Below are positions 7,684 to 15,803 of a stretch of 64,000 nt of DNA, piece by piece. Under the pieces are notes generated by a model. It was not told the origin of the DNA, ran no database searches, and was given only the letters and a program-made list of their open reading frames with translations. The position numbers were made by a program, and so were the translations under genes. Origin of the DNA: Salinicoccus halitifaciens (GTDB lineage: Bacteria > Bacillota > Bacilli > Staphylococcales > Salinicoccaceae); NCBI RefSeq assembly GCF_021026095.1, contig NZ_JAJNCU010000004.1:120015-184014 (forward strand), given 5' to 3'. Positions within the stretch are counted from its first letter, which is position 1. Each line of letters begins with the position of its first letter.

Positions 7684-8171
7684 TGAGAGACCGTATTGGA
7701 GTCAGTCCGGACAGGATTTGAAATAGTGAGGTGCCCGCCCAGATGCGGGATTGAAATCCGGACGGAATCTGAGGTCTGGAGACCGCTGTCTGGATTCGTG
7801 ACTGAACTCCGGACAGAACTTGATGCACAGCGACCGCCATCTGGATTCAAGAGCAAAATCCGGACGGACCCTGATGCGCAGAGACCGCTGTCTGGATTCA
7901 AAAGCAAAATCCGGACGGACCCTGATGCGCAGAGACCGCTGTCTGGATCCAGCACCAATATCCAGACAGAGCCGTAAGTACGGAGAGGACCGTCTGAATC
8001 CGGGACCAATATCCAGACGGAACCTGATGTGCAGAGACCGCTGTCTGGATCCAGCACCAATATCCGGACAGAACGTGAAGTCCGACGACCGCTGTCCGAA
8101 TCCGGGACCAATATCCGGACAGAGCCTGAAATACAGCGGCCGCCGTCCGAACCTGGCACTCCCATCCAGAC
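7684..8171. repeat. Tandem array of about ten 51-bp hairpin repeats
   Basis: About 490 bases without a credible gene, made of degenerate units with a 51-bp period. For example CCGGACGGAC recurs at 7860 and 7911, inside two nearly identical units. Each unit carries GACCGCTGTCTGGATT, a short loop and ATCCGGAC. The GTCTGGATT and AATCCGGAC arms pair with one G:U, so every unit can fold into a hairpin. Outer units are more diverged than the central pair, as in arrays growing by slippage or unequal exchange. The array lies between the oxidoreductase gene and the IS, and no other terminator is visible after 7683, so it may end transcription (inference). Confidence 0.8.
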
Positions 8172-8176
8172 TCCTC

Positions 8177-9859
8177 TCAAATCAAAATAAAAGGGGCTGG
8201 GACATAAAGCCCTTTGAAAACTAAGAAAAGTGGCGATTCATCGATTAATTCGGATGAATCGCCACTTTTTCCATATTTCTGCAGACGGTCCGCCTGAATC
8301 TGCCGGAATTTCCGCAGGTTCAAGGCGAGTAACGCAAGCCCGGTTTCGATTTTGACCTTGCGTGCACCCCGGACCGAGAAGCGTTTGAACGCCAAATTCG
8401 CCTTCAAATTGCCGAAAACCGTTTCAATATCTATCTTCCTCTGCTGATAGATTGTCCGGTTCTCTTTCATTGAAAGCGTGCGTCGGGCCTGGGCTTTGAA
8501 ATACTCCAGGTTCATATTCTTTTGGATCCGTTTGTTGATTTGTTGATCGCTCTGGATGCACTTTTCATACAACGGGCATCCGCTGCAGTCTGCGGATGCA
8601 TACATTTTGAATGACCGGGTGTAACCGTATTTGTCTGTCCGATCAGCGTACCGGTCAAACCGGATCTCCCGCCCGTCCGGACAAATGTACAGATCATTTT
8701 CAGCGTCATATGCCCAGTTGGCAGGGTGCATCTCATCCGTCCGGTGTTTTTTCTTCTGCTCCCTGTAGTACGTGTTGTAGGGAATGAGCGCCGTCCGTTC
8801 ATAGTCATCCATGATCATTTCATAGTTGGCCTCGCTGCCATAGCCGGCATCGGCGACGATCTTTTCCGGCAGGTGATGAAACGTCTCCATCATCGTATGC
8901 AGGAACAGTTTCAATGTCCGGGTATCTGTTGGATTCGGATAAAGATCAAATCCTAAAACGAACTGATTGTTACTTGCGACCTGCAGGTTGTAGCCGGCTT
9001 TCAGCTGCCCGTTGCGCATGTGGTCTTCCTTCATGCGCATGAAGGTCGCATCCGGGTCGGTTTTCGAGTAGCTGTTCCGTTCGCCGAGAATCTCCAACTG
9101 CTGGGTATATTTCAGCTCGCGGTCCCGCAGGTCCGCGCATTTCTTTTTGGTTTCTCGAATGATTGACCGTTCCGACCGGATGGCCTTTCTGTCCGGCACA
9201 TCTTCAGTCGCCTCAATCGCCTCTGTCAAATCATTCTCCACTGTTTCCAATGCCTGATGCATGGTGTTCAGATGCTCGGCTGTAACCAGGTCCTCCGATT
9301 CTTCAAGCAGTGCCGGGAGGATCTGTGCTTCGTACATCGTGTCATACATCAGTTTTGATTGCGCCCGCAGCTTCTCCTGATGTTTCTCCACGCTCTTCCT
9401 GAAGACGAATGTGTACTTGTTGGCATTGGCTTCCAGTTTCGTGCCGTCGATGAAAATCGCATCCGCATCAATCAAATCATTGGCCTGCAGCTGGCCCCTG
9501 AATTGGATGAAAGCCTCTTCGATGAGCACGCTCATATGAGGATGGACCCTGAACCGGTTGATGGTGCGATAGGAGGGTTTCTGATTTTGCGCAAGCCACA
9601 TCATCCGCAGACTGTCAGTGAGTTCGGCTGCGATTTTACGGCCGGAGTACACGGACCGGGTGTACCCGCACAGGATGATCTTCATCATCATTCTTGGGTG
9701 ATGGGAGGACGCGCCGAAGTGATGCTCGAATCCTTCGAATGCCGCATCCGGGATGCTTTCCACCATGTCATTCACCGCTACGGCGATGTCATCTTCTGGA
9801 ATCATCACTTCGATATCCTATGGAATTGTGATCTGGTTCATGTTATAATCTTTATACAT
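8177..9859 (-). pseudogene. IS1182-family transposase with amber codon at position 14
   Basis: The likely authentic start is ATG 9859, preceded by AAGAGGTGCCTT. The reading frame runs MYKDYNMNQITIP, then TAG at 9818-9820, then continues in frame as DIEVMIPEDD with 543 further open codons from GTG 9808. The body is typical of IS1182/IS1272 DDE transposases (GYTRSVYSGRK, SYRTINRFRVHP, FIDGTKLEANANKYTFV, ETVFGNLKANLAFKRF). The reading frame passes through the left inverted repeat, and its stop codon lies 11 bases outside the element. Restart at GTG 9808 or ATG 9805 could still yield an active protein, but no good ribosome binding site precedes those codons, so I call it a probable pseudogene. 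Confidence 0.75.
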
Positions 9860-10013
9860 AAGGCACCTCTTTTTTGTTTGTGTGGTTACTTACATTATAA
9901 GAGAGTGTCTTTGTTTTGTCTTATATTTATATATAAGAATGTCCCCGGATTAAAATTCACATTTTAATCCGGGGACATTTGGTTTCAGCCGGGATTTATG
10001 TCCCAGCCCCTTT
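8190..10013. mobile_element. IS1182-family insertion sequence
   Basis: 1824-bp element bounded by perfect 19-bp inverted repeats, AAAGGGGCTGGGACATAAA at 8190-8208 and its complement at 9995-10013. It encodes one leftward transposase. Two long subterminal hairpins are visible: 8228-8268 (15-bp arms AAGTGGCGATTCATC) inside the 3' end of the transposase gene, and 9946-9982 (arms TGTCCCCGGATTAAAA) upstream of it, which could block read-in transcription. I see no clear target duplication. Family knowledge: IS1272-like members of this family often insert at hairpins, so part of the terminal repeat might be target sequence. The right end touches the stop codon of the XRE regulator gene. Confidence 0.85.
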
Positions 10014-10531
10014 CATGTCACATTGGAAGATACGAGGAGGATCTTCGCCGGTTCGTCGCTATCGTTATACCACTCGTGCTCCACTTTTGAGTCGATGTGG
10101 ATCGAGTCGCCCGGTCCCAGGACAGTCTGCTCGCCCTGAATGATGACCTGCAGTGTCCCGCTGAGCACATAGATGAATTCCTGCCCCCTGTGGGTATATG
10201 GCGAGTGCTGTGTCTCCCCCGCCTTCAATTCCACGAGTGCCGGGGTGAATAAAGGATTCTCTATATCCCCGGACAAGTCCTCGTATGAAAAATTGCCGTT
10301 CAGTGACGCGGTGTCCACCGGGTCTTTCTGGTTATCATCAAAGAAGAAATTGACATTGACGTCGAGTGCTTCTGATATTTTTTTCAATGATGTGAAAGTC
10401 AGTGTCCTCAAGTCGCGTTCGACCTGGGATAAGAAGCTGATGGACAACCCGCTTTCGGCGCTCAGCTCCTTCAACGTCATCTTCCTGCCTTTTCTTAATT
10501 TCTTCAGTTCACTTCCCAGTGTCTCACTCAT
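10013..10531 (-). CDS. XRE-family transcriptional regulator with C-terminal cupin domain (PuuR-like)
   Basis: 172 residues: helix-turn-helix about 8-62 (LKELSAESGLSISFLSQVE) and a cupin sensor domain about 100-172 (ELKAGETQHSPYTHRGQEFIYVLSG). This architecture belongs to PuuR/YdcN-type regulators of amine or amino acid catabolism. It starts 17 bases after the aldehyde dehydrogenase stop, so the two form an operon. That fits autoregulated control, perhaps through the palindrome at 12122-12142 (inference). The last base of its TGA stop is the outermost base of the IS terminal repeat, so the original C-terminus may have been a few residues longer. Confidence 0.88.
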   Translation of the reverse strand: MSETLGSELKKLRKGRKMTLKELSAESGLSISFLSQVERDLRTLTFTSLKKISEALDVNVNFFFDDNQKDPVDTASLNGNFSYEDLSGDIENPLFTPALVELKAGETQHSPYTHRGQEFIYVLSGTLQVIIQGEQTVLGPGDSIHIDSKVEHEWYNDSDEPAKILLVSSNVT

Positions 10532-10548
10532 GTCCTGACCTCATTTGC

Positions 10549-12036
10549 TTATGATCTGTGCATATTGACGAACACACTCTTCACTTCCACATAGTTTGCG
10601 ATGCCGTAGTCCCCGCCCATATCGCGGCCGATGCCGGATTGCTTGTAGCCGCCGAACGGCATGGTCTCGAGCTCGAGTCCGAAATCGTTGATCCATACTG
10701 TGCCGGCTTCCAGTTTCGATGCGATATAGTGGCCGTCTTTGATGTTCTCGGTCCAGACGCTTGAAGCAAGGCCGTAGTCACTGTCATTCGCCCTTTTGAT
10801 CGCTTCATCAATATCATCGAACGGCATGACGCACATTACTGGTCCGAATATCTCTTCCCTCGCGATCGCCATATCATCGGTGACATCCGTGAATATCGTC
10901 GGCTCGACAAAATACCCCTTATCTCCGATGCGGCTGCCGCCGGTGATCACTTTCGCGCCGGCTTCTCTGCCCTCCTCGATATATCCAAGGACTTTATTCA
11001 TCTGCTTCTCTGAGATCAACGGGCCGATATCGGTGTTTTCGTCGAGACCGTCGCCAACGACCAGATCCTCCGCCCGCTTCTTCAGCTCCTCGACCACCTT
11101 ATCATAGATTCCCCGCTGCACATATACCCTTGTCGTCGCACTGCAGTTCTGGCCGGAGTTGTACATCGTTCCGTCGAAGATCCCGTCAAGCCCTGAATCA
11201 AGATCGGCATCTGCCAGTACGATCGCCGGTGATTTTCCGCCGAGCTCCAACGTGATGGACTTGATGTCTTCAGCGGCATGCTTCATGATTTCACGGCCGG
11301 TGTTCGTCGATCCTGTGAACGCCACTTTCGATACGTCCTTATGGGTGACGAGCGAGTGGCCCGCGACCGAACCCTGGCCCGGTACGATGTTGACCACACC
11401 GTCGGGGAAGCCCGCTTCTTTGAAGAGTTTCGCTGCATAAAGGATGGATAACGGCGTATCCTCGGCAGGCTTCAGCACAATCGTACAGCCTGCAGCAAGC
11501 GCTGCGCCCATCTTCCATGCGGCCATCAGAAGCGGATAGTTCCACGGCACGATCTGCGCCACGACGCCGACCGGCTCATGTACGGTGTACGTCACATAAT
11601 TCGGGTCGACGTTCGTCGTCTTGCCGAAGATCTTCGTCGCCCATCCTGCATAATATCTGAAATGGGTGACCGTGCCGTCCACATCATCTTCCAGTGCCTG
11701 CATATATTTCTTTCCGTTATCCAGTGCTTCCAGCTGCGCAAGTTCTTCCCGGTGCGCCTCAAGCAGGTCGGCGAACTTATAGATCAGTTCAGACCTTGAC
11801 GCCGCATCCATCTTCGTCCATTCCCCATTGTCGAACGCCTCTTTTGCGGCACGCACCGCCTTGTCGATGTCTTTTTCAGTCGCTTCACTGACAGTCGCGA
11901 TCACTTCTTCGGTCGCCGGGTTTTTGACTTCGAACGTATTGCCGCTCTCCGAAGGCACATACTCCCCGTTGATATACAGCCCCTTCTCCTGCTCCAAAAA
12001 CTCTTTTACTCCAGGTTTCAATTCCATCAATGACAT
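10549..12036 (-). CDS. NAD(P)-dependent aldehyde dehydrogenase
   Basis: 495 residues, normal for the superfamily. VPWNYPLLMAAWKMGAALAAG and FTGSTNTGR bind the nucleotide, ELGGKSP holds the general-base Glu and NSGQNCSA the catalytic Cys. It oxidises an aldehyde to a carboxylate; sequence resembles the DhaS/betaine-aldehyde/gamma-aminobutyraldehyde dehydrogenase branch. The PuuR-like regulator downstream favours an amine-derived aldehyde. An alternative is 2-oxoglutarate semialdehyde from the hydroxyproline pathway. ATG 12036 follows AAGGAGTGGGATGGG and is preferred over a TTG 48 bases upstream that lacks a ribosome binding site. Confidence 0.88.
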   Translation of the reverse strand: MSLMELKPGVKEFLEQEKGLYINGEYVPSESGNTFEVKNPATEEVIATVSEATEKDIDKAVRAAKEAFDNGEWTKMDAASRSELIYKFADLLEAHREELAQLEALDNGKKYMQALEDDVDGTVTHFRYYAGWATKIFGKTTNVDPNYVTYTVHEPVGVVAQIVPWNYPLLMAAWKMGAALAAGCTIVLKPAEDTPLSILYAAKLFKEAGFPDGVVNIVPGQGSVAGHSLVTHKDVSKVAFTGSTNTGREIMKHAAEDIKSITLELGGKSPAIVLADADLDSGLDGIFDGTMYNSGQNCSATTRVYVQRGIYDKVVEELKKRAEDLVVGDGLDENTDIGPLISEKQMNKVLGYIEEGREAGAKVITGGSRIGDKGYFVEPTIFTDVTDDMAIAREEIFGPVMCVMPFDDIDEAIKRANDSDYGLASSVWTENIKDGHYIASKLEAGTVWINDFGLELETMPFGGYKQSGIGRDMGGDYGIANYVEVKSVFVNMHRS

Positions 12037-12088
12037 CCCATCCCACTCCTTGTTTTGATATGTAATGACTAAATCTTCTGTCAACTAA

Positions 12089-12142
12089 ATCATATACGAT
12101 GCCAAATAAAAAATCAATCAAAATTTCACCGTGAGTGAAATT
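12089..12142 (-). promoter_or_regulatory. Promoter and palindromic operator of the aldehyde dehydrogenase operon
   Basis: On the minus strand, TTGATT (12112-12117), a 17-base spacer and TATGAT (12089-12094) form a sigma-A promoter. Five bases upstream is an 8-bp perfect inverted repeat, AATTTCAC and GTGAAATT, with a 5-base centre at 12122-12142, placed between this promoter and the divergent hydrolase gene. A helix-turn-helix dimer such as the co-encoded XRE/cupin protein is a natural candidate ligand (inference). Confidence 0.5.
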
Positions 12143-12210
12143 AATGTGTTATCACTTAGCCAAACGGGGAATAATAAACCAAGATGATTTTACATAAAGG
12201 GGGGATTTAT

Positions 12211-13074
12211 TTGGATAGAATCACCGGCACTTTTCAGCTTAATCACCATATTATGGAGTACTCGGTCACTGGTGACGGGGAGGAGACGGTTTTACTGCTG
12301 CATGGCGGCCACTCCAACAGCAATGAAACATTCGGCGTTAAAATGCTGGTCGACGGGGGATATACAGTCCTCATACCTTCAAGGCCAGGTTATGGGAAAA
12401 CTTCCAAGGGCATCGGAGATTCCCTTGCAGAAACTGCCGAATATTATATTGGGTTGCTGAACCATCTGTCGATTGACAAAGTCCATCTGATTGCGATTTC
12501 TGCAGGAGGCACGTCCGGCATTTATCTGGCTTCAAAATACCCCGGAAGAATCAAAAGCTTAATTTTGCAAAGTGCAGTCACACAGGAATGGCTGCGCCCC
12601 GATGACAGTTTATATAAAATAGCCCGGGTCGCTTTCCGTTCACCGGTCGAGAAAGTGACATGGCGGCTTTTATCAACGATGAACAACCTTTTCCCGAAAA
12701 CCGTCTTCAGATTTATGGCGCCTTCATTCAGTACACTTTCAAATAAAGAGATTCTTGATGAAATGTCGGATAACGACATCGAAGAAATCCGCCTGATGAA
12801 CAACAGGCAGTCTTCGGGTCAAGGTTTTTTGATCGACCTGGCCGCCACGAAAGAAATCACTGCGGCTGATCTGCAGGAAATCCGGTGCCCTGCCCTCATC
12901 ATCCACAGCAGGAATGATGCTTCCGTCCCTTTGGAGCATGCATATTTTGCCCATGACAATATCCCGGACAGCACTTTGATCGTCACTGAATCCTGGGGCC
13001 ATATAATCTGGGTCGGCAGGGATGCAGAAGAGACGGATGAGCTGGTCACAGAGTTTCTGGAAAACAAAAGATGA
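12211..13074 (+). CDS. Alpha/beta hydrolase
   Basis: 287 residues of alpha/beta-hydrolase fold: oxyanion segment LLLHGGHSNSN, nucleophile elbow LIAISAGGTSG with Ser, catalytic Asp in HSRNDASVP and His in WGHIIWV. The first Gly of the G-x-S-x-G elbow is Ala, as in some esterases of this fold. The substrate is unknown. The start is TTG 12211, preceded by AAAGGGGGG at 12197-12204; the ATG at 12184 lies upstream of that site. It is divergent from the aldehyde dehydrogenase operon and is followed directly by a two-way terminator. Confidence 0.75.
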   Translation: MDRITGTFQLNHHIMEYSVTGDGEETVLLLHGGHSNSNETFGVKMLVDGGYTVLIPSRPGYGKTSKGIGDSLAETAEYYIGLLNHLSIDKVHLIAISAGGTSGIYLASKYPGRIKSLILQSAVTQEWLRPDDSLYKIARVAFRSPVEKVTWRLLSTMNNLFPKTVFRFMAPSFSTLSNKEILDEMSDNDIEEIRLMNNRQSSGQGFLIDLAATKEITAADLQEIRCPALIIHSRNDASVPLEHAYFAHDNIPDSTLIVTESWGHIIWVGRDAEETDELVTEFLENKR

Positions 13075-13106
13075 CCCGGCAATCCCATTGCCGGGCCATC
13101 TTTTTT
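13067..13106. terminator. Bidirectional terminator between hydrolase and amidohydrolase genes
   Basis: CCCGGCAAT, three bases, ATTGCCGGG flanked by AAAGATG and CATCTTTTTT gives a long hairpin with U-tracts in both directions, closing two convergent genes. Confidence 0.85.
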
Positions 13107-13108
13107 AA

Positions 13109-14302
13109 TCATTCATTTCCAAGTCTTGAAAGCACGACTTCCCCAAGCACTTTAGCGCTGATCAGGAGGGAGTCTTCATTGATGTCGAACTTCGGATGGT
13201 GGTTGATGTAGGCTTTCTCCACACCTTCAGGTTTTGCACCGACGTTGATGAACGTCCCCGGTGTCTTCTGCAGATAGTAGGAAAAATCTTCGGAACCGCT
13301 TGAAGGGTCATGGCTGGCAACATTTTTAATGTGTCCGCCCTTGCTGTTCTTCAGAATTTCACCGACCGCCTGCGTCTTCTCCGGGTCGTTGTAGAGCACC
13401 GGATAATCATAGATGTACTCGAGGTCGCATGTAACGCCGAAAGCGGTCTCCAGGCCATTGATGATTTTGACCATCTCGTCATGGATCGGCTCTTTATTCT
13501 CCTCTTCCATGTAACGCACGGTACCCCGGAGCGTCACCTTATCCTGGATGACGTTCTGGCCGCCGGGTGCTTCAAATGCAGTCACGGAAACCACCGTCGT
13601 ATGCTTCGGATTCATTCTCCTTGAAACGATCGTCTGCACCTGTGTCACGAAATGGGAACCTGCAACGATCGGGTCGATCGTCGTCTCAGGCATCGCACCG
13701 TGGCCGCCGCTGCCCTGGATATGGAGATTGAAGTTCGAACGTCCGGCCATGGCGTTGCCTTCCACCAGGCCGACTTCCCCAGTTTCAAACATCGGGAAGA
13801 GGTGGATGCCGTAAACCTCATCGAGGTCATCCAGTATGCCGGAAGCGACGATACTCTTCGCACCGCCCGGCGGCACTTCTTCAGCATGCTGGTGGATCAG
13901 TTTGATCGTACCGTCCCACTCGTCCTTCAACTCGATGAGTGCTTCGCCGAGCGTCAGCAGGTAGGCCGTATGCCCGTCATGTCCGCAGGCATGCATGACG
14001 CCCTCATTTTTCGACTTGAACGGCACATCCGTTTCTTCCGTGATAGGAAGCGCATCAAAGTCCGCACGGAGGCCGATCGTCTTCCCTTCGTTTTTGCCGT
14101 TGATTTCAACGACAATGCCGTTCTCGCCCTCGATTTTCTCTGTGACCTTCACATCTTTATCTTTATAGAAATCTGCGATGTAACGGGCAGTTTTCTCTTC
14201 TTTGAATGAAAGTTCAGGATTCTCGTGAAGATGACGCCTGATCTCGATCATGCGGTCTTCTTTTTCCTCAAGCTTTTTAAACAGTTTTTCTGTAAGTGAC
14301 AT
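13109..14302 (-). CDS. M20-family amidohydrolase (N-acyl amino acid / peptide hydrolase)
   Basis: 397 residues, M20D metallopeptidase. Metal and catalytic motifs are in order: RADFDALPI, VMHACGHDGH, HQHAEEVPPGG, GSGGHGAMPETTIDP, GSEDFSYYL and the late HHPKFD. Such enzymes remove acyl groups from N-acyl amino acids or split aromatic conjugates such as hippurate. ATG 14302 has AGGAGG seven bases upstream; an upstream in-frame extension has no ribosome binding site. It is monocistronic between the terminator at 13067 and a divergent thioesterase gene. It is a fourth M20 paralogue in addition to the tandem trio at 47.6-51.1 kb. Confidence 0.87.
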   Translation of the reverse strand: MSLTEKLFKKLEEKEDRMIEIRRHLHENPELSFKEEKTARYIADFYKDKDVKVTEKIEGENGIVVEINGKNEGKTIGLRADFDALPITEETDVPFKSKNEGVMHACGHDGHTAYLLTLGEALIELKDEWDGTIKLIHQHAEEVPPGGAKSIVASGILDDLDEVYGIHLFPMFETGEVGLVEGNAMAGRSNFNLHIQGSGGHGAMPETTIDPIVAGSHFVTQVQTIVSRRMNPKHTTVVSVTAFEAPGGQNVIQDKVTLRGTVRYMEEENKEPIHDEMVKIINGLETAFGVTCDLEYIYDYPVLYNDPEKTQAVGEILKNSKGGHIKNVASHDPSSGSEDFSYYLQKTPGTFINVGAKPEGVEKAYINHHPKFDINEDSLLISAKVLGEVVLSRLGNE

Positions 14303-14450
14303 GCAAAAACCTCCTGATAATGATACCTTCATTTTAAACTTTATCCTCACAGTCTTCAAATCATATGTTACCGGTTTCACAAAAGTTGCCAAACGTGAAA
14401 AAAATTATGATAAGATGAGACATATAAATTCAAACTTAGGGGCAGGCGAC

Positions 14451-14969
14451 ATGACAATCAATAAAAAACCTATGAGCTTTTCAAAATCCATCAAATCCAC
14501 GCAGGTGTTCCCCGAGCACACCAATCATCTGAATACGATGTTCGGGGGCAAGATTCTGGCAAACATCGATGAGATCGCAGCAATTGCGGCGATGAAGCAT
14601 GCTGAAACGAACTGCGTCACTGCATCCATCGATTCCGTGAACTTTCTAAAGCCGATCCGCGCCGGTGAAATCGTCACATATGAGGCATATATATCACATG
14701 TGGGGACGTCTTCGCTCGAAGTATGCGTCCAGATCAAAGTGGATAATCCATTTACATATCAGAGCGACCTTGCAGTCCTCAGCTTCCTGACATTCGTCGC
14801 CGTCAATGAAGACGGTGAAAAAGTCGAAGTGCCGAAAGTCTATCCGACGAACCAGCATGAGGAATGGCTGTTCAAGACGGCCGATGACCGCATTCAAAAG
14901 CGTCAGGATCAGCGTATGAAGAGTAAAGAAATGATCGAATTCCTGAAAAGCATTGAAGAGCAGGCATGA
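14451..14969 (+). CDS. Acyl-CoA thioesterase, hotdog fold (YkhA-like)
   Basis: 172 residues with the acyl-CoA hydrolase signature HTNHLNTMFGGKILANIDEIAAIAAMKHA and the SIDSVNFLKPIRAGE strand of BACH/YkhA-type cytosolic thioesterases. It hydrolyses acyl-CoA to free acid and CoA. ATG 14451 follows TAGGGGCAGGCGAC; about 200 bases of open frame upstream have no start signal. It stands alone and ends at a two-way terminator. Confidence 0.85.
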   Translation: MTINKKPMSFSKSIKSTQVFPEHTNHLNTMFGGKILANIDEIAAIAAMKHAETNCVTASIDSVNFLKPIRAGEIVTYEAYISHVGTSSLEVCVQIKVDNPFTYQSDLAVLSFLTFVAVNEDGEKVEVPKVYPTNQHEEWLFKTADDRIQKRQDQRMKSKEMIEFLKSIEEQA

Positions 14970-15006
14970 TAAAAGGAACCGGGAGTTTTCCCCGGTTCCT
15001 TATTTA
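14970..15006. terminator. Bidirectional terminator
   Basis: AGGAACCGGG, seven bases, CCCGGTTCCT at 14974-15000 with U-rich tails on both sides (TATTTATT rightward, TTTTATC leftward) serves the thioesterase and the convergent MOSC gene, whose stop codon overlaps it. Confidence 0.8.
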
Positions 15007-15704
15007 TTGGGTCCGAACACCCTCGGTTCCTTATTTTCAGGAATGCCGTCGAGACGCTTCTGCAAGGATTTTTTCCAGCTTCCTGCGAGCAGCTCCACAT
15101 CCCTGAGTTTTTCTGTGAGGGACAGGTTTTCGGTCTGCCTGTACATCACCTCATTGCAGGCATCGACAGGCCACTCGGGGTGCGGCCTTTCCAGAAGTTT
15201 GAAGCGGTCGCCGGCCTGCACACGACCTTCTTCAATCACCCTGAAATACCACCCGGTCCGGCCGCTGTCTTCGATCCTGAGCGCAAGGTCGATGATCCTG
15301 TGCCTTCTTGCAGGGCGCCAGCACGGCCGCCTCGGCTGGGAAACCTGTACCCTGGCCCCGCCGAGCTGATAAACATCACCGATGCATACATTGGTTTCAT
15401 CCAATCCGCTGACGGCGAGGTTTTCACCGAAAGCCCCCGGCCCCATTTCCTGTCCGAGCTCTTTTTCCCATTCTGCGTAGTGGCGGACAGTGTAACAGAA
15501 AGCCGCCTTTTCGGGTCCGCCGTGATTTTTCTTATCCCCGACCTCATCGTTTTTAAATCCTGTTTCCGTCAGATGCACCGCTTCATCGGTCTCGCTGCGG
15601 TAAATCGCGGTCGTCCATTTGCGGTCCATCTTCCGTTCCGCGTTGTCATCGCCATAAGTTTTGGCCTTTCCTGTAAATAAATGTTCAACTTTGCCGAATT
15701 GCAT
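15000..15704 (-). CDS. MOSC domain protein, YiiM-like
   Basis: 234 residues: MOSC domain about 25-165 with the conserved Cys in QVSQPRRPCWRPARR, followed by a C-terminal three-helix (3-alpha) domain. MOSC proteins handle sulphur carried by molybdenum cofactor; YiiM-type proteins take part in reduction of N-hydroxylated compounds in other bacteria. ATG 15704 has GGAGG seven bases upstream. Single gene, ending in a shared terminator. Confidence 0.85.
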   Translation of the reverse strand: MQFGKVEHLFTGKAKTYGDDNAERKMDRKWTTAIYRSETDEAVHLTETGFKNDEVGDKKNHGGPEKAAFCYTVRHYAEWEKELGQEMGPGAFGENLAVSGLDETNVCIGDVYQLGGARVQVSQPRRPCWRPARRHRIIDLALRIEDSGRTGWYFRVIEEGRVQAGDRFKLLERPHPEWPVDACNEVMYRQTENLSLTEKLRDVELLAGSWKKSLQKRLDGIPENKEPRVFGPNK

Positions 15705-15803
15705 AATGATCCTCCAGTGAGCTGATAATAAAACCGGGCTTCCCTGCTGAACAGGTCCGTCTTCATCTAACATCACTTTATCACAACATTCCGTTGCGCC
15801 GCC

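Noticed and set aside
7684-8171. Possible CRISPR array
   Set aside because: Units are contiguous with degeneracy spread over the whole 51 bp. There is no constant repeat alternating with unique spacers and no cas gene nearby. The same applies to 51115-51320.
7665-8180. Leftward open frame of 171 codons with 17-residue repeats across the first hairpin array
   Set aside because: The 51-bp period keeps frames open on both strands. There is no ribosome binding site, and the frame runs into the neighbouring oxidoreductase gene, so it is explained by the DNA repeat.
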